Assembly: GCA_009760855.2 (NCBI GenBank)
Contig: WPIO01000038.1
Location: 1 to 64,000, forward strand
Direction of reading: 5' to 3'
Source of the DNA: Cristatella mucedo
Lineage: Eukaryota; Bryozoa; Phylactolaemata; Cristatellidae
DNA: 64,000 nucleotides
Both the position numbers and the translations under genes were made by a program. The notes beneath the pieces are model-generated. The model was given only the letters and a program-made list of their open reading frames with translations, did not search any database and was not told the DNA's origin. This document shows, piece after piece, positions 30,606-41,530 of this stretch. Position 1 is the stretch's first letter. The number at the start of each line of letters is the position of its first letter.

Positions 30606-31648
30606 GAATACTGTAGTGGAATTGGTTACGACGACAACGGTCTTCAGGCCCCATGCTATCGCAAGGTTGACGCCTTTCAGAACCGACTTGAACTCTGACA
30701 CGTTGATATAAGCTGGGTCGTCAGCCTTGCGTAGCCACGACGCGTGCTCTACGACGTTACCGCCAATTTCTTGGTATATCTCCTCATGGTAGTGATACTC
30801 GCGTTCACCAAAGAGGCCCAGTAGTCGTGGGTGGTACTGAGCAAACGCCAGTAACGATCATCAGCGAGGACGTGGCAATAGACTTACTCCGCCATCTCTA
30901 TGAAGTTAGCTCATACCGGTGAATTCCAGCCTTCGCAGGGGACTCTCCGCTTTAAGTAGCTGCACGAAACCCTCAACCAGCCTGCGACAGGAAAGTGTCC
31001 AACTAAATTTGCCGCATCACACAAAATTCTTTCACTTCGTCCGGAGCTGCCCTGCAGCACAGACTGCATAATCGCTGCCCCACACAAGTTGCTTACTATG
31101 ACGCCGCACTCAGTCCCAACACGCGACCGCTCAGCGGCCGGCTTGTATTCGAGACCGAAACCCTGCAACAGTTCGCTGACACGATCTTTCGATAAGATTG
31201 TGGCATTTACTATAACGTCGTGCTCAAAAGAGTCGCTGCCACGACCATGAGTGTATCCATGTATCCATCAATGAGTGTATCCATGTACAGGACTTCCTTG
31301 ACGACGGATGCCGTTATTTTTGGGGCTGCGTTCAACCCAAAGCCGATCCGTGTTAAGCAAAACCGTTTGCTCTTAAATTCAACAGCCTGACAGCACCACA
31401 GCAACTGGTGAATGTGTATTTGTAAATACGTCTTTCTCAGGTCAAGTAGGCTGCAGCACTGGCCCATTTTTCGACAGGAGTACAGCTTCGCCCCGCATAA
31501 GTCGGCTTAAATGGTATCGCTCGATACGGACTCCCGGTAGTTCATTGCCGGCTTCACTTTCTCTTTGCTTGCCTGGACTTCCGCTATTAATGGAATAAGA
31601 CAAGTGCCCTCTGCGGTATACAGTGCAAGCCACCCATGCTGTATCCAC
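30606..31648 (-). pseudogene. Gypsy-3 RT, connection and RNase H
   Basis: RT: 31,210-31,467 carries SLLDLRKTYLQIHIH and TRIGFGLNAAPKI, with the KVKPAMNYREL-type block just upstream. The connection (30,911-31,168) carries NLVGHFPVAGWLRVSCSYLKRR. RNase H (30,606-30,860) carries EHASWLRKADDPAYINVSEF and ends at [10 protein letters not shown], where LINE-A inserted. The LTRLGFGLN-type RT is a recognisable Gypsy-like lineage distinct from Gypsy-1 and Gypsy-2. A small VYMDTLIDGYMDTL duplication is seen near 31,250-31,280. Confidence 0.65.
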
Positions 31649-31925
31649 TGTGGTTCGGTTCGCCCATCAGAGAGCCAGCCGATGAACAACGCCAACGGTT
31701 TATTGCACAAGGCACGGAGCAGCAAGACGCACGACTGCCTTCGCCCCCTTCTCACCCTAGAGTCTCTTCCCCTCCTCCGGTTGACCCCGATGATTAATCG
31801 AGGACCACAACTGTGCAGCGGCCGATCATGATGGTGAATCCACCATCTGGCCACCAGCGGTTACCGGCCAGTGTCCATGCCACATCACAGGCTCATTAGA
31901 GGAGCCGGCCTACACTCAAACTACA
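31649..31925 (-). repeat. Solo LTR of the gag-only element family, TCCAC target duplication
   Basis: 277 bp reading TGTGGTTCGGTTCGCCC...CAAACTACA. It is flanked by TCCAC at 31,644-31,648 and 31,926-31,930. It lies between the protease and RT of Gypsy-3. Its left half is almost identical to that of the 25,610-25,912 LTR. Confidence 0.9.
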
Positions 31926-32148
31926 TCCACTTTTCTACCTCTTCCTCATATGCATCTCGAGTGGACGGTGCAATGAGGTAAGACGGTATTTAGTTCTCTA
32001 GCGTAGGGTCGTGTGCGCCATCGTACCACGCCGACAATACCGTCAACGCGCCATTAGCAAACCCCATGGAGAAATCCTTGTTGGTAACCGACAGGGTTGC
32101 ATCAGCATTTATTGACTCACGCAGCCGTTCAGAAAGAGCGCCGCAGCG

Positions 32149-33285
32149 TTACTCACGGCAAAACTCCACGTTCTCGCCGTCGGCACTGACTAGAATGCCT
32201 CCAAGAAACGGCACGGTGTTCATGCCGAGCAGCAAATCATAGCCGGGCAGGATTTCGGCCACGAGGCAGTTCAGATGCGCTAGTCGCCCGTCAAGGTCGA
32301 CTTCCACGCCGCACATATAACGGCATGCAGTTGTCGTACCGTCCGACACTATGATGGATTCTCGAACAGGCTAAAGCTGAGACGCACAGGCCGATTTTCC
32401 CGGGATATGATGGAACGCTAGCAGCCAGCGTCAACATTCAAGACCCTTCGCTGAGCGCTAGCAAATCAATACAGTTTACGCAAGTTGATTTCGCCACCAC
32501 GGTAAACGCTGTAGCGTAGTAGTAATTCTCAATTCCCTTTAAACATTTTGTGGGTGCGCGCGCTCTGTAACACGCGGCCGCTACTACGGCGCAGCTGGCC
32601 GCATCGAAAGCACACAATTTCCCTACTCAGCTGTGAAACTGTGTGCGCGCAGTGCCTGGCAAAAAGCCCCGGCTCGTTACACAAGAAGTAGACGACACGC
32701 CTCGACAGGATGCGAGACTCGCCCATCATGCTTCTCGCGCCGCTCGCACAGCGCCCAGTGCAAAAACGTTTTCGGCGGGAACAAGCTGTCGGGCCCGCTT
32801 AACTACCGCCGGAGAGGCATCTTCGATAGGCTGCCTTCAGTTGAGTTTCAACTGCACCTGGCAGCGCTGCGAGGAATGCACACGTTAGCCATTCTTCGAT
32901 ACCGGCGGCAGCAACATCGGCCGCAGGTGCCACCAGTGATATCAGTCGCTTAAGGTCTGCCGAGTATTCGTCAGCGCTCCCACCTGCACGCAACCGCCTG
33001 CGTAAAAGCTCGTCATGCGCACTAAAGCGATCATGTGAAAACGCCGTGGTCAATGTTTTCTCTTTACCGTGCCATATCTCTTCTTGCCTTCCTCGCTCAG
33101 TCCTTGATAGATCGCCTATAAAGCGCCTCCAGTCAAAACCAGCTGCAACAGCTTCGCCAAGTCGTTGAAATTCTGAAGATCTTCGAAAAGCTCAAATCGC
33201 GCAATCCAGAGTGCGAAGTCTTCGCTACCATCAAACTGAGTGTACTCGTCGGTGACCTTCATCGTCGTCATTAAGATTACGCCCC
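32149..33285 (-). pseudogene. Gypsy-3 gag and protease
   Basis: Gag starts near 33,274 (MTTMKVTDEYTQFDGSEDF) with a WIARFELF block and continues at 32,799-33,053 (DELLRRRLRAGGSADEYSA, AFLAALPG). A zinc-knuckle remnant CNEPGLFARHC and CFRCG lies at 32,529-32,729. The protease C-terminal part is at 32,149-32,349 (GYDLLLGMN, LGG). Frames are disrupted. The gag ATG is placed about 12 bp inside the 5' LTR. Confidence 0.65.
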
Positions 33286-33587
33286 TGCGGAATAGCTTAA
33301 AGTAATAGCATCCCTTTATTTCAAAGTGGCACCGCACGCTTTCCCTCTAGACGGCTCACGGCGAGACAGCGAGCCAACTGCTCGACCGTGCGTCCCCTTC
33401 CCAACTGCTCCTTATCCTCAGTATGCGGCGTCGCCGCTCCGACATCCAAGGTCAAGGTCAGGAACGCAGCCAGCTCCTCTTCTGTAGAACACCCAGCCGG
33501 TAACTATCGCACGGCCAAAACAACCAAGCCGACCGCCGCCAAAGCCGATGTAACACGCCACCAAAATATTTAACTATAAACTGTACA
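33286..33587 (-). repeat. Gypsy-3 5' LTR
   Basis: On the plus strand it begins TGCGGAATAGC and ends AACTGTACA. It matches 25,413-25,609 joined to 27,430-27,534, sharing CTCTAGACGGCTC, GCGAGACAGCGAGCC and AACTATAAACT. Confidence 0.75.
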
Positions 33588-33683
33588 GATGACGTCGGCG
33601 GCAGCGCGACCGCTTTTGACGCCGCGTCTTCGTCGCTAAAGTGGACAGCGCCACGGCAGGCGTCGCGTGGGCGGCTCCTGAGC

Positions 33684-33949
33684 GCGCTGGGCGCGAGCGC
33701 GAGGAGTCCCATCCTCGGTCGCGGGCGTCGCCTCTTCGGCCGCGGCGGCCGGGCTGGAAGACGGTGAGGACGTGGACAACGTGGAGATAGCGACGGCTGA
33801 CGCGAGCGCCGGCGAAGAGCTGGGCGAGCAAAAGGCGCCGCGCGACCTTGACTCTCGTGCGCTCTCGCGACGGTTCGGTACAACCTCGGTGGCGCTGGCA
33901 GCAGTCGAGGAGAAAACGGCGACGCAGGCGCTGCATATCTATGAAAAAC
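33684..33949 (+). CDS. Possible isolated exon, product unknown
   Basis: GC-rich open stretch immediately right of Gypsy-3, encoding an acidic then mixed segment (GLEDGEDVDNVEIATADASA, ALAAVEEKTATQALHIYEKR). A possible donor AAAAC|GTAGGT stands at its end. No convincing acceptor and no homologous family are recognised. It is offered only because its composition differs sharply from the AT-rich DNA to the right. Confidence 0.2.
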
Positions 33950-35738
33950 GTAGGTTCAGCTATAGGTGCCGCCGTGCCCTTAGCGGAAAGTCCGACGTAA
34001 TAGCAGCCTGTAGACCGTAAAATCTGAACCATAAGCAATTAACACTAGATCTAACTCTTGAGCATAACAGTGGCAATGGCAGGACAACAAACTCTTAAAT
34101 TACTTTCGGATGGCGGAATCTCAAACCGGTTTAAACATGTTCTAGATACGGCTCAGCTCCTTCGCCACGTCAAAAAGCAGTTTAAACTGGTATCTGAGGA
34201 ACTTCCATCATAACTTAATTTATACGCTTACCTAAAACTAACGTATTACAAGGTGTTGCAGCAGCAATATTGCATCTGATTATGAAACAGTGCGAGATTC
34301 AGCAGCAGAAGGGAGGTGCTTGTTTTCATTTAAATGAGCTTTTTTTCTATGAGTATACCATGGCAACCAAGGTTTCAGATTTTTCTAGACTCGGTGGTGA
34401 GATTTTCCATGATTGGAGCAAAATATTTCATTCTATTATATGGATAAATTGCAAGATTAGTGAAAGAATATCTATGGGTATTTAGGATTTGAGTCATTTA
34501 ATTTCCAACTACTCAACTATCGTTGGTGGTTTCACTAGCTTTGAAAGACAAAGTTCAGTGGTTCGTTAAAAAGAACCTATTTGCAAAGAAGAAAATTGCA
34601 TATACTCAGAAAGATGCGATAGGATAAATGCTCACATTTAGAAACAACGTGCTAATAGACGTGAAGAGATTGCAAAGATAGCTTGGAAACAGACATGTGA
34701 TGAGACTGTGCGAATAAATTGTATTTAAGTGATTAGGAACTTCCTGAAAATCCATGTCATCTGTTTTTGTAAGTATTACTCCTTTAATTGTGAAAATGGC
34801 GGTGCTGATTCATGGAAGATCAGATGTGAACATGAGAAGGAACTGAAGTTATCGGTTCTACCGCGTATTATGGTTACTGATTATGATTGCACCCCAGAAA
34901 TTTCGTTAGCTGTTAGAGTAGTTGCGGCCAAGAACTGTTTTATTGTGATAGAGGTTTCCAATGCGGAGATAAAAATTCGATGTGGAGGTACTATTTTATG
35001 TAGCTATTTGTTTCTTGTTTACATAGAAAATTGATGTACCTATTCAAGATGTAATCAATCATGTAAGGAGACGTTTCGATTACTCAAGAACTATCGGAGG
35101 TTACCTATTTGCTTGCATTATGGTTACCGATTATCTATAAAGCACTCATAATATCATGAACACCATCAAACTATCACCAAATTCCCATTAAAACTACTCT
35201 ATCGCTATAAACGGATGTTTCTACGTAGCGAATCCACCTTATACACTCATTGAAACTGCCTTTTTCGACTGAACTACCGACTACAATCTTACAATTGATC
35301 AACACTTGTCTAGATTACCAGACTCAGTTTCCGTCAAGTATTATATTTCATTCGTGACACAGAATCAAAGCCATTCTTAGTCACACTGACGAAGTTTCTT
35401 CCCTTTCTTGATATTTTTCTATTAATTTATTTTTATTTAGCAGAGCAGGATTTAATGACTAGTCGTTATAACAAAATGCCTTAGCTAAGAGGAGTTTGGT
35501 TAGAAAAAGTACGCTTACAGCTGAAAGCGATAGGATTAGATCTTTTTCAAAGAAAGTTACGACAGCTTTATCATATTTATATTCCTACTCATCTTTACAA
35601 TTGTTCTTACAGCGACTATCAGTTCTTACATAGACGACCTCAATGGCATTTTTCACGTTTCTATAGTATTAACTGGTGTGGGTTCTCTCATTGGTTCAGC
35701 TTCTTTCACAAGTTGAGAAAGGAAAACACTCCCAACTA
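33950..35738. other. AT-rich unassigned interval
   Basis: Only short incidental frames; the longest is 101 codons at 34,729-35,034 with no recognisable domain. No LINE, SINE or LTR pieces were seen. Confidence 0.5.
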
Positions 35739-36597
35739 TTGGGTTGGCAACTAAGTTCGCCCCGTCTTTTTAAATTTTAACATTCATCGTGTCATTAAAA
35801 TCTTTTGTCATAACGTTTTAAGTTATTCGAAAGCAGATGTTTTTTTCTAACGGAATCTATTGGTTCGAGTTAATTATTTTCTTTATTTTCAGATCATTGA
35901 AATAGAATGTCATGCTAACAAAAATTAGCATTTTTCGATACCTCCTTTTTTGCTTTAAATTAAGGTTTCAAGGCCGCAAAATCTTCTCACGACGTGTGTG
36001 CTATGTTTGGAGAGGGTGCCAAGCTAAAAGAACCGGTCATGATTGGTGCGCCAAGTTCAAAAATGGCAATTTTGACCTCAAGGACGCACCTCGTTCTGGT
36101 CGTCCAGTTGAGTTCGATGAAGGGGAAATGAACCAGCGACAAGGGAACTGCCAGAGACGATGGAATGCTCCCACGCTGCTATAGAGAAGAAAAAGCATCA
36201 CTCGATGGGACAAGTGGTTCAGAAGTGTGGTGCTAGCTTCAAGTGACAACTACAAAAATCAACGAGCCACAATCCCCGCTGGTTTGCTCGCTCACTTTTC
36301 ATCGCTCAACTCACGGACACAAGCAGCAATTTCTTCACCGAATCTTTACTGGCGGTGAAAAAGGATGTGCCTGTAAATTAATATGAATCAGTGGGTGCAA
36401 GGAATAGCTTAGCCCCGGCGAACAAGCGAAACCGCGCATGAAACAAGACGCACGGTGAGACTTGGAAGGGATTGTCCATTATTAATTGCTTGAACGGAAT
36501 CAAACGGTCAACGCGTGACTCAATTTTCAACATATGGAAAGGACCTAATCGGCGGCATAAAGTTCTTAAAACGGCGGGAACTTAGTTGCTAAACCAA
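35739..36597 (+). mobile_element. mariner element, internally deleted, TA target duplication
   Basis: Left end TTGGGTTGGCAACTAAG follows TA (35,737-35,738). The right end is the inverted TTGGTTTAGCAACTAAG, followed by TA (36,598-36,599). The length is 859 bp against about 1.3 kb for intact mariners. Decayed transposase: the helix-turn-helix region near 36,030-36,130 gives DWCAKFKNGNFDLKDAPRSG, and FLHRIFTGGEKG near 36,330 stands where the first catalytic Asp (TGDE) should be. A PGEQAK block and EGIVHY follow, and then the region holding the second and third catalytic Asp is missing. Confidence 0.85.
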
Positions 36598-36862
36598 TAG
36601 TTGCTAACGATAAGTTCCTAGAAAAAGGGATCAATGCGTTGTCCGACGATAAGGTTACTCAAGATGAGTTGCAAGAAATAATTATTCATGGAATGAACTT
36701 TGCAAGACTAACCATAGTTGATTGCGTTTAATTCTTCTCTTACAAAGCTTCTCTTAACGTTATTTACCCAAATCTAATTTTCTGACCGCGCGTAAACATT
36801 ATCTTTACGCTTGTATGAAGTGTCAACGAATACTTTGCATCTCTATTTATCCCTTAGTCTCA

Positions 36863-36943
<81 letters not shown>

Positions 36944-37332
36944 CCTCTCTCTCTCTCTCCCTCTTTCTCTTTCCCTCTCTCTCTCTCCTTCTCTATTTCT
37001 TGCTCGCTCGTTTCATACCGCTACGTTCTCCCGACCCTCATTATTTCAGCCGGAGGCACTACGCATGCAGTATCTAGATAATCGAAGCTCTTAATACGCC
37101 AAACGGTAACGACCCAGCGTTCGATACCCTGCAGGCAGCGTAGCAGCAGAATCGTTTTAGACAAAGCACAACTAACTGCCTGTCTAATTCGGCTAACACA
37201 GCATGTAGACTCTCGACTGATTCGCTTACAGGCGTACAGCAGCTCACGCTCTGATATATTTTTATTTTCAAGACTGTTTTTTATTGTGTTTGCAGAGTCA
37301 CATATGTTAGTTCAGCCGATACGTTGTCGTTT
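36598..37332. other. Unassigned interval with CT microsatellite
   Basis: Apart from the CT tract nothing is recognised. Confidence 0.5.
36862..36987. repeat. (CT)n microsatellite
   Basis: About 125 bp of CT with scattered CC and TT interruptions. The translated Leu-Ser strings are artefacts. Confidence 0.95.
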
Positions 37333-37709
37333 GTTCATAGAGCCAGCTCAGTTCCTGCTATTGGCACAGTGCCAATAGCAGACTCCTAAACTTGGTCGCC
37401 AGCATCTGCTTTTATTTAGGATAAATTAACAAATTGAGAGGTACCTTTAAGCTGAAACTTTTTCCACAAAACTTTAATACTAAATGCTAAACCCTTAAGC
37501 ATAACCCTAAACCCAAGAACTCAAGGCTACCAAAATTTAACCTCTAGACCCTGAAACGCGAGCCAACCAACTCACAGCCCCTAAGCACTTCACCTAAAAT
37601 CCCAAGCCTTAAGTTTAAAGTAAATATAAACAGCAGACGCTGGTGACCACGTGTAGCAGCCTGCTATTAGTGACGTACCCGTAGCAGGAAGTGAGCTGGT
37701 TCTATGAAC
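37333..37709. mobile_element. Long-TIR MITE / foldback element
   Basis: Terminal inverted repeats of about 90 bp. The left arm begins GTTCATAGAGCCAGCTCAGT. The right arm, reversed, begins GTTCATAGAACCAGCTCACT. They align through GTCGCCAGCATCTGCT versus GTCACCAGCGTCTGCT. The left arm contains a perfect 13-bp palindrome pair (CTGCTATTGGCAC, 37,355-37,381). It is non-coding. Target duplication is not certain. Confidence 0.75.
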
Positions 37710-38912
37710 GAGCGATGCCATATTACCGTATTACCTGGTTCGCGTGTTACCTGGTTACCGTATTACCTGGTTGGGTCGTCCTACTCCTCGGGATCGAGCT
37801 CAGCAGTGGCTCACCGACGAGCGACGGCAAGGTCCACTATTACTGGCCGGCAGACCGTTACTCCAAGAGAGCTGCGGTCAGGCTCACACCTTATTACTGA
37901 TGAACATATCGTAAAAATTACACTAATCTCACTAATATATACAATCGTATAGGGCGCCGATCGTAAGCGTCGGCTTATTGATGCTATTTCATCAGAATCT
38001 CTCGGTTCAAAGTCACGATTCATAGTTCGCAGTTCATTATCACGGGTAAGGCGCCAATCTTATGCCGACGCGTGAGCCGTGTGCAACCGCTGCGGCTGTA
38101 GGTGGCCTCGGAAGAAGAGCCTCGAGTTGCGTTTTCATAAATATTTAATTGAGAGTATTTTAAAGTTCATTGAATAGCTAAACATTTTACTACTTTTGGA
38201 GCTCTCTGAAAATTTAAAATTATTTTAAATAACTCGATACTCGGTAAATCTATCAAATTTCTTTGTTGTTACATGGCAGATCATTCCAGGAATTCCGTGC
38301 ACAAAATCCCTTGCACAGAATTCCGTGCGCAGAGCGCAAAATTATAGATAGACTAGAATGCTTGAGCAAACGCATAGCTAAAGCAACGGGTGTATTTGAT
38401 GCTGCCATCAACGTCTCTTTCGTCGGCGACGAATTTCAGTGCGCCGAAAGAAAACCACGGAAAAGGCTCTAGGAGACCACGACGGAAGCAAAGCGCAGCA
38501 AAAGAAGCGAGTGAATGTGAAGGAAATCGACAGCAAGTCATTGCATTCTCCGCAACGGTGGAGAATGCACAGGGCTCCGATGGCAATTGCTGTCAGCAAG
38601 CTGTACGTGTTTCCGTCAGCATGCCCTAAGGAGCCCGTTTCACTGGAGGTAACTACTTCCGGTAGGTAGCATTTTGGCAGAATCTGGTAGTTTACGTATT
38701 GACATTGTGAAATTTGGAGCAGTCCAAGTAAAACATTAATAATTTTCCCAATCAAAATAGAACCGCATATTAAAGAATGACATTCAAAGTCGCTTTAATG
38801 TGGAAACCCGACAGTTCTGAACGTAGTTGTTAGTATTCCGTACAGCAGAATGCCGTATACTGCTTCTGTTGCAAGTGGCTTTGTGTGACGCGAATGAGGC
38901 TACAGTCTGAAG
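37710..38912. other. Unassigned interval
   Basis: Short overlapping frames on both strands at 38,260-38,760. No family is recognised. Confidence 0.45.
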
Positions 38913-39096
38913 TGTAGTTTAACATTTTCCAGCGGCAGGTACGCGATACCACGCAGAACACCGAAGCGGGCTCAAAGACGTTTATTCACACGGACGCCGC
39001 AGCAGGCCAGTACGCGATTGCCCGCCGTACGTCCTCGACCTGACTCCCAGGCCTTTGGCGCCCTTTACTTATATACCACTATCATAAATCACAACA
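38913..39096 (-). repeat. LTR relic, same family as 22,040-22,220
   Basis: 184 bp. On the minus strand it starts TGTTGTGATTTATG, has TATATAAG (TATA box), GTGTGAATAAACGTC (polyadenylation signal) and ends AAACTACA. Flanking pentamers do not match, so it is a leftover of a larger decayed element rather than a clean solo LTR. Confidence 0.65.
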
Positions 39097-39357
39097 GGCC
39101 ATTAACCAATGACAGTGTCATAATCTCAAAATAGTCACACAAGGATTCAGCAGTTGGCAGTCCTTGACCTTGGAGGAGCATGAAAAGTCAAGGGACCTAG
39201 GGCAGCGCACGATATGGAATGGACGGAACTTGAACTACGTCTTTAAACTGACTTAACCCTTGATAAACAGACGCTATTTTTAGTGGGAATAGACCGGGCT
39301 CATTACCATGCCGTGTTAGAACGCGTCATCGCGGCAATCTTGCTGCATTTAGCATAG
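39097..39357. other. Unassigned spacer
   Basis: Nothing recognised between the LTR relic and the hAT-like relic. Confidence 0.4.
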
Positions 39358-39870
39358 ATGAATGTGGCCTTGAGAGGATTTATTTCCGATATGCTCAACG
39401 TTAGTTATTTGCAACGGAAGTTTGCTTGGCGAAGACCAATTACTTGCAAAAAATGACAATCCCATAATGGCCGAACACTTACGGTGCATTCAGAATGCAA
39501 AAACCGTAGTCCACTATCTGGGGCCTGAAAGTCAATCTGATCGCCTTTTTGAAGGTGTTCAAATTCACGTGAACAATGATAAACACTAAAGCATTATACT
39601 GGTATGCACTCCAGATTTCAGCCACAAGCAAGCAAATGACCACAATCTTTCGTGTCGTTGAACTTCAAAAGGACAAGGAGGCGATTAATGAGAACCTTGT
39701 GGGGTTACTGAAATTGGCGGACACGAGTGGAGCCTGACTTTTTGAGTCAGTCTTTGAAAAGCTCGATCAGTTGGAAATATATTGATGAATTGCAGAGGCC
39801 AAGCTTTAGATGGCGCTATACAAAACTCTCCTGCGTAACACCCACATGTTCTTTATGACTTTGTGGAATT
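39358..39870 (+). pseudogene. hAT-superfamily (ZMYM1/DUF4371-like) transposase relic
   Basis: Read across three frames, the plus strand gives NVALRGFISDMLN, MAEHLRCIQNAKTVVHYLGP, CTPDFSHK and LADTSGA...LFESVFEKLDQLEI. These are in the order found in DUF4371/ZMYM1-type hAT-like transposase proteins. Stops and frameshifts are numerous, and neither the N-terminal zinc finger nor the C-terminal dimerisation domain is visible. Confidence 0.55.
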
Positions 39871-39944
39871 ACAGACGGAGATATATAGTTAATGCTGGAA
39901 ATTTGAAGTAAGTAAGTAAGTAAAGTTTGTAAGCTTTCTTTGCT

Positions 39945-40243
39945 GAAAAAGCTTGGATGGCTGTCGGTTGATCAAGTGATACAGAGTAAAGTTTTTTGTG
40001 CTAAAACGTAACGCCCGCCAAGGCTTGGCTCCTTCGCACGCTTACCCACAAGGCCCTACAAGGCTTGGCTACTTCGTACCTGGCTGAACTGCTGCACCAG
40101 TTTCAGCCTCCTCGCTCCCCCAGGTCCTGTGTGGACAATAAATTAGCTCTTCCATTCCTCCGCCTAAAGATCGTTGGCGACAGAAGCTTCAGCTCTGCAA
40201 GTGCTAAACTGTGGAACTCGCTTCCACAATTCTTACGGAAAGA
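39945..40243 (+). mobile_element. LINE-B C-terminal fragment
   Basis: Encodes TSYLAELLHQFQPPRSPRS and FSSASAKLWNSLPQFL, matching the minus-strand LINE-B at 11,490-11,660. A (GTAA)n run lies just before it at 39,907-39,926. It stops abruptly where LINE-A coding begins. Confidence 0.75.
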
Positions 40244-41530
40244 CCGATGTGATTGCCAGGCACAATCTAGGCTTTCACTCCTATGCAGACGACACTTGAA
40301 TGTACCTTAGCGTTGATGCCTCTCAGCCCTCTAGCACATCGAATTCTCTCAACTCCCTTGCTGCATGAATTGATGGCATCCGCAAATGGATGGCAGCAAA
40401 CTTTCTCGTATTGAAGGATGATATAAGGTTGAGGAAAAGGTTCGTGCGCCGTGTTGAAATAGTTATTTCAATAAATAATTCTTAAATTATTTATTTTTAA
40501 TGAATTGATATATCATTATTTTAACAAGGCTCGTCAAATTTTACTTCAACCTTATTAAAACTAACTTGACACTTATGGACAAACTAAGTGTGATTCGGAA
40601 ATTGGAAAACCTAAAGCTAAAACAAGGCTCTGCCATCATATCTCCTGTTGAATCTGCACGAAATCCCGGCGTCATGCTCCAAATTGGCATTTCATTAGAC
40701 GACCGCATCAGCTTCAAAGTCAAGTCAAACTACTTCGAGATACATAGCATTTCTGAAAATTGGGTTTGGTGAGACTGGGATACCACATCTTTATTGGCCC
40801 ACGTATTTGTGACATCCCGTCTTGACGTCTTTAACTCACTGCTTGCTGGTCTACCCGCCTGTGCACTCAGGCACTTACAGCTTGCGCAAAACTCTGCAGC
40901 AAGGCTTGTCTGTCGTAAGCGGTGCAGTTTCCACATCACACCGCTTCTAGTTGACTTGCACTGGCTACCAGTCAAGCAATGCATCGACTTCATGGTTCTG
41001 TCACTGACTTTTAGGTCCAGTCATTATTGGGCTCCAGCCTACCTATCAGATCTACTCCACCACCAAACTAAGCATCGTACCACCCGTTTTTCGAAATCTA
41101 ACTGCTTACCAATACCTCGTACAAATCTCAAATCCTTTGGAGGTCTTGCCTTTAGTTCGTATGCTCCCAAAGCCTGGAACTCACTCCCGACTTGCATCAG
41201 AACATCCCCTGACTTGACAACATTTAAAAAGAACTGAAAAACACACCTATTTAGGACAGCATTTAGTGGGTCCCTGTGAGTCGTCCTTTATGTGCTCATG
41301 CTTGCTGATACTGTGCACGCTGCCAGTAACCATGTTTGCATGCTGACCCTGTGCATGTCACCCCTAACAGCGTTATGCTTGTTGTCCTTCAGAGTTTTAC
41401 CACCAACTGTTCGATCATGCTTCCTTTGCAGTAAATGTAAATATTCCCTATACAAAATATTGAGTTCTCTGATGGTGCTATAACAATTGCATTATCATTA
41501 TTATTAGTAGTAGTAGTAGTAGTAGTAGTA
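40244..41530 (+). mobile_element. LINE-A, 5'-truncated, with a MITE inside
   Basis: Starts within the RT at DVIARHNLGFHSYADDT (motif C), runs through NSLNSLAA, is split by the MITE at 40,424-40,555, and resumes with KLENLKLKQGSAII. The C-terminal domain at 40,794-41,237 reads [16 protein letters not shown] and APAYLSDLLH. The 3' UTR and a decayed hairpin with ATTATTATTAG(TAG)n tail end at about 41,530. Confidence 0.85.
40424..40555. mobile_element. Short AT-rich MITE inserted in LINE-A
   Basis: About 132 bp with imperfect inverted ends: TAAGGTTGAGGAAAAGG on the left, and TAAGGTTGAAGTAAAATTT on the right when reversed. LINE-A reads GATGATAAAACTAAC uninterrupted in the copy at about 29,790, so the insertion point is known and is compatible with a TA target duplication. 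Confidence 0.75.

Larger units (their letters stand above)
25413..33587 (-). mobile_element. Gypsy-3: LTR retrotransposon carrying three nested insertions
   Basis: The 5' LTR is 33,286-33,587 (302 bp). The 3' LTR is 25,413-25,609 plus 27,430-27,534 (also 302 bp once the insert is removed). Flanks are GAGGA (25,408-25,412) and GATGA (33,588-33,592), a target duplication with one change. Reading down from the 5' LTR: gag (33,285-32,799), zinc-knuckle region (32,729-32,529), protease (32,349-32,149), RT (31,648-31,210), connection and RNase H (31,168-30,606), integrase (28,826-about 27,866). Insertions are a gag-only element in the 3' LTR, LINE-A at 28,827-30,605 and a solo LTR at 31,649-31,925. 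Without them the element is about 4.3 kb. Coding is decayed. Confidence 0.8.

Noticed and set aside
33574-34038. A 154-codon minus-strand frame next to Gypsy-3
   Set aside because: Arg-rich with no recognisable motif; more likely the shadow of GC-rich DNA.
37480-37530. Telomere-like CCCTAAACCC stretch
   Set aside because: Only one or two imperfect units, inside the interior of the MITE; not a telomeric array.
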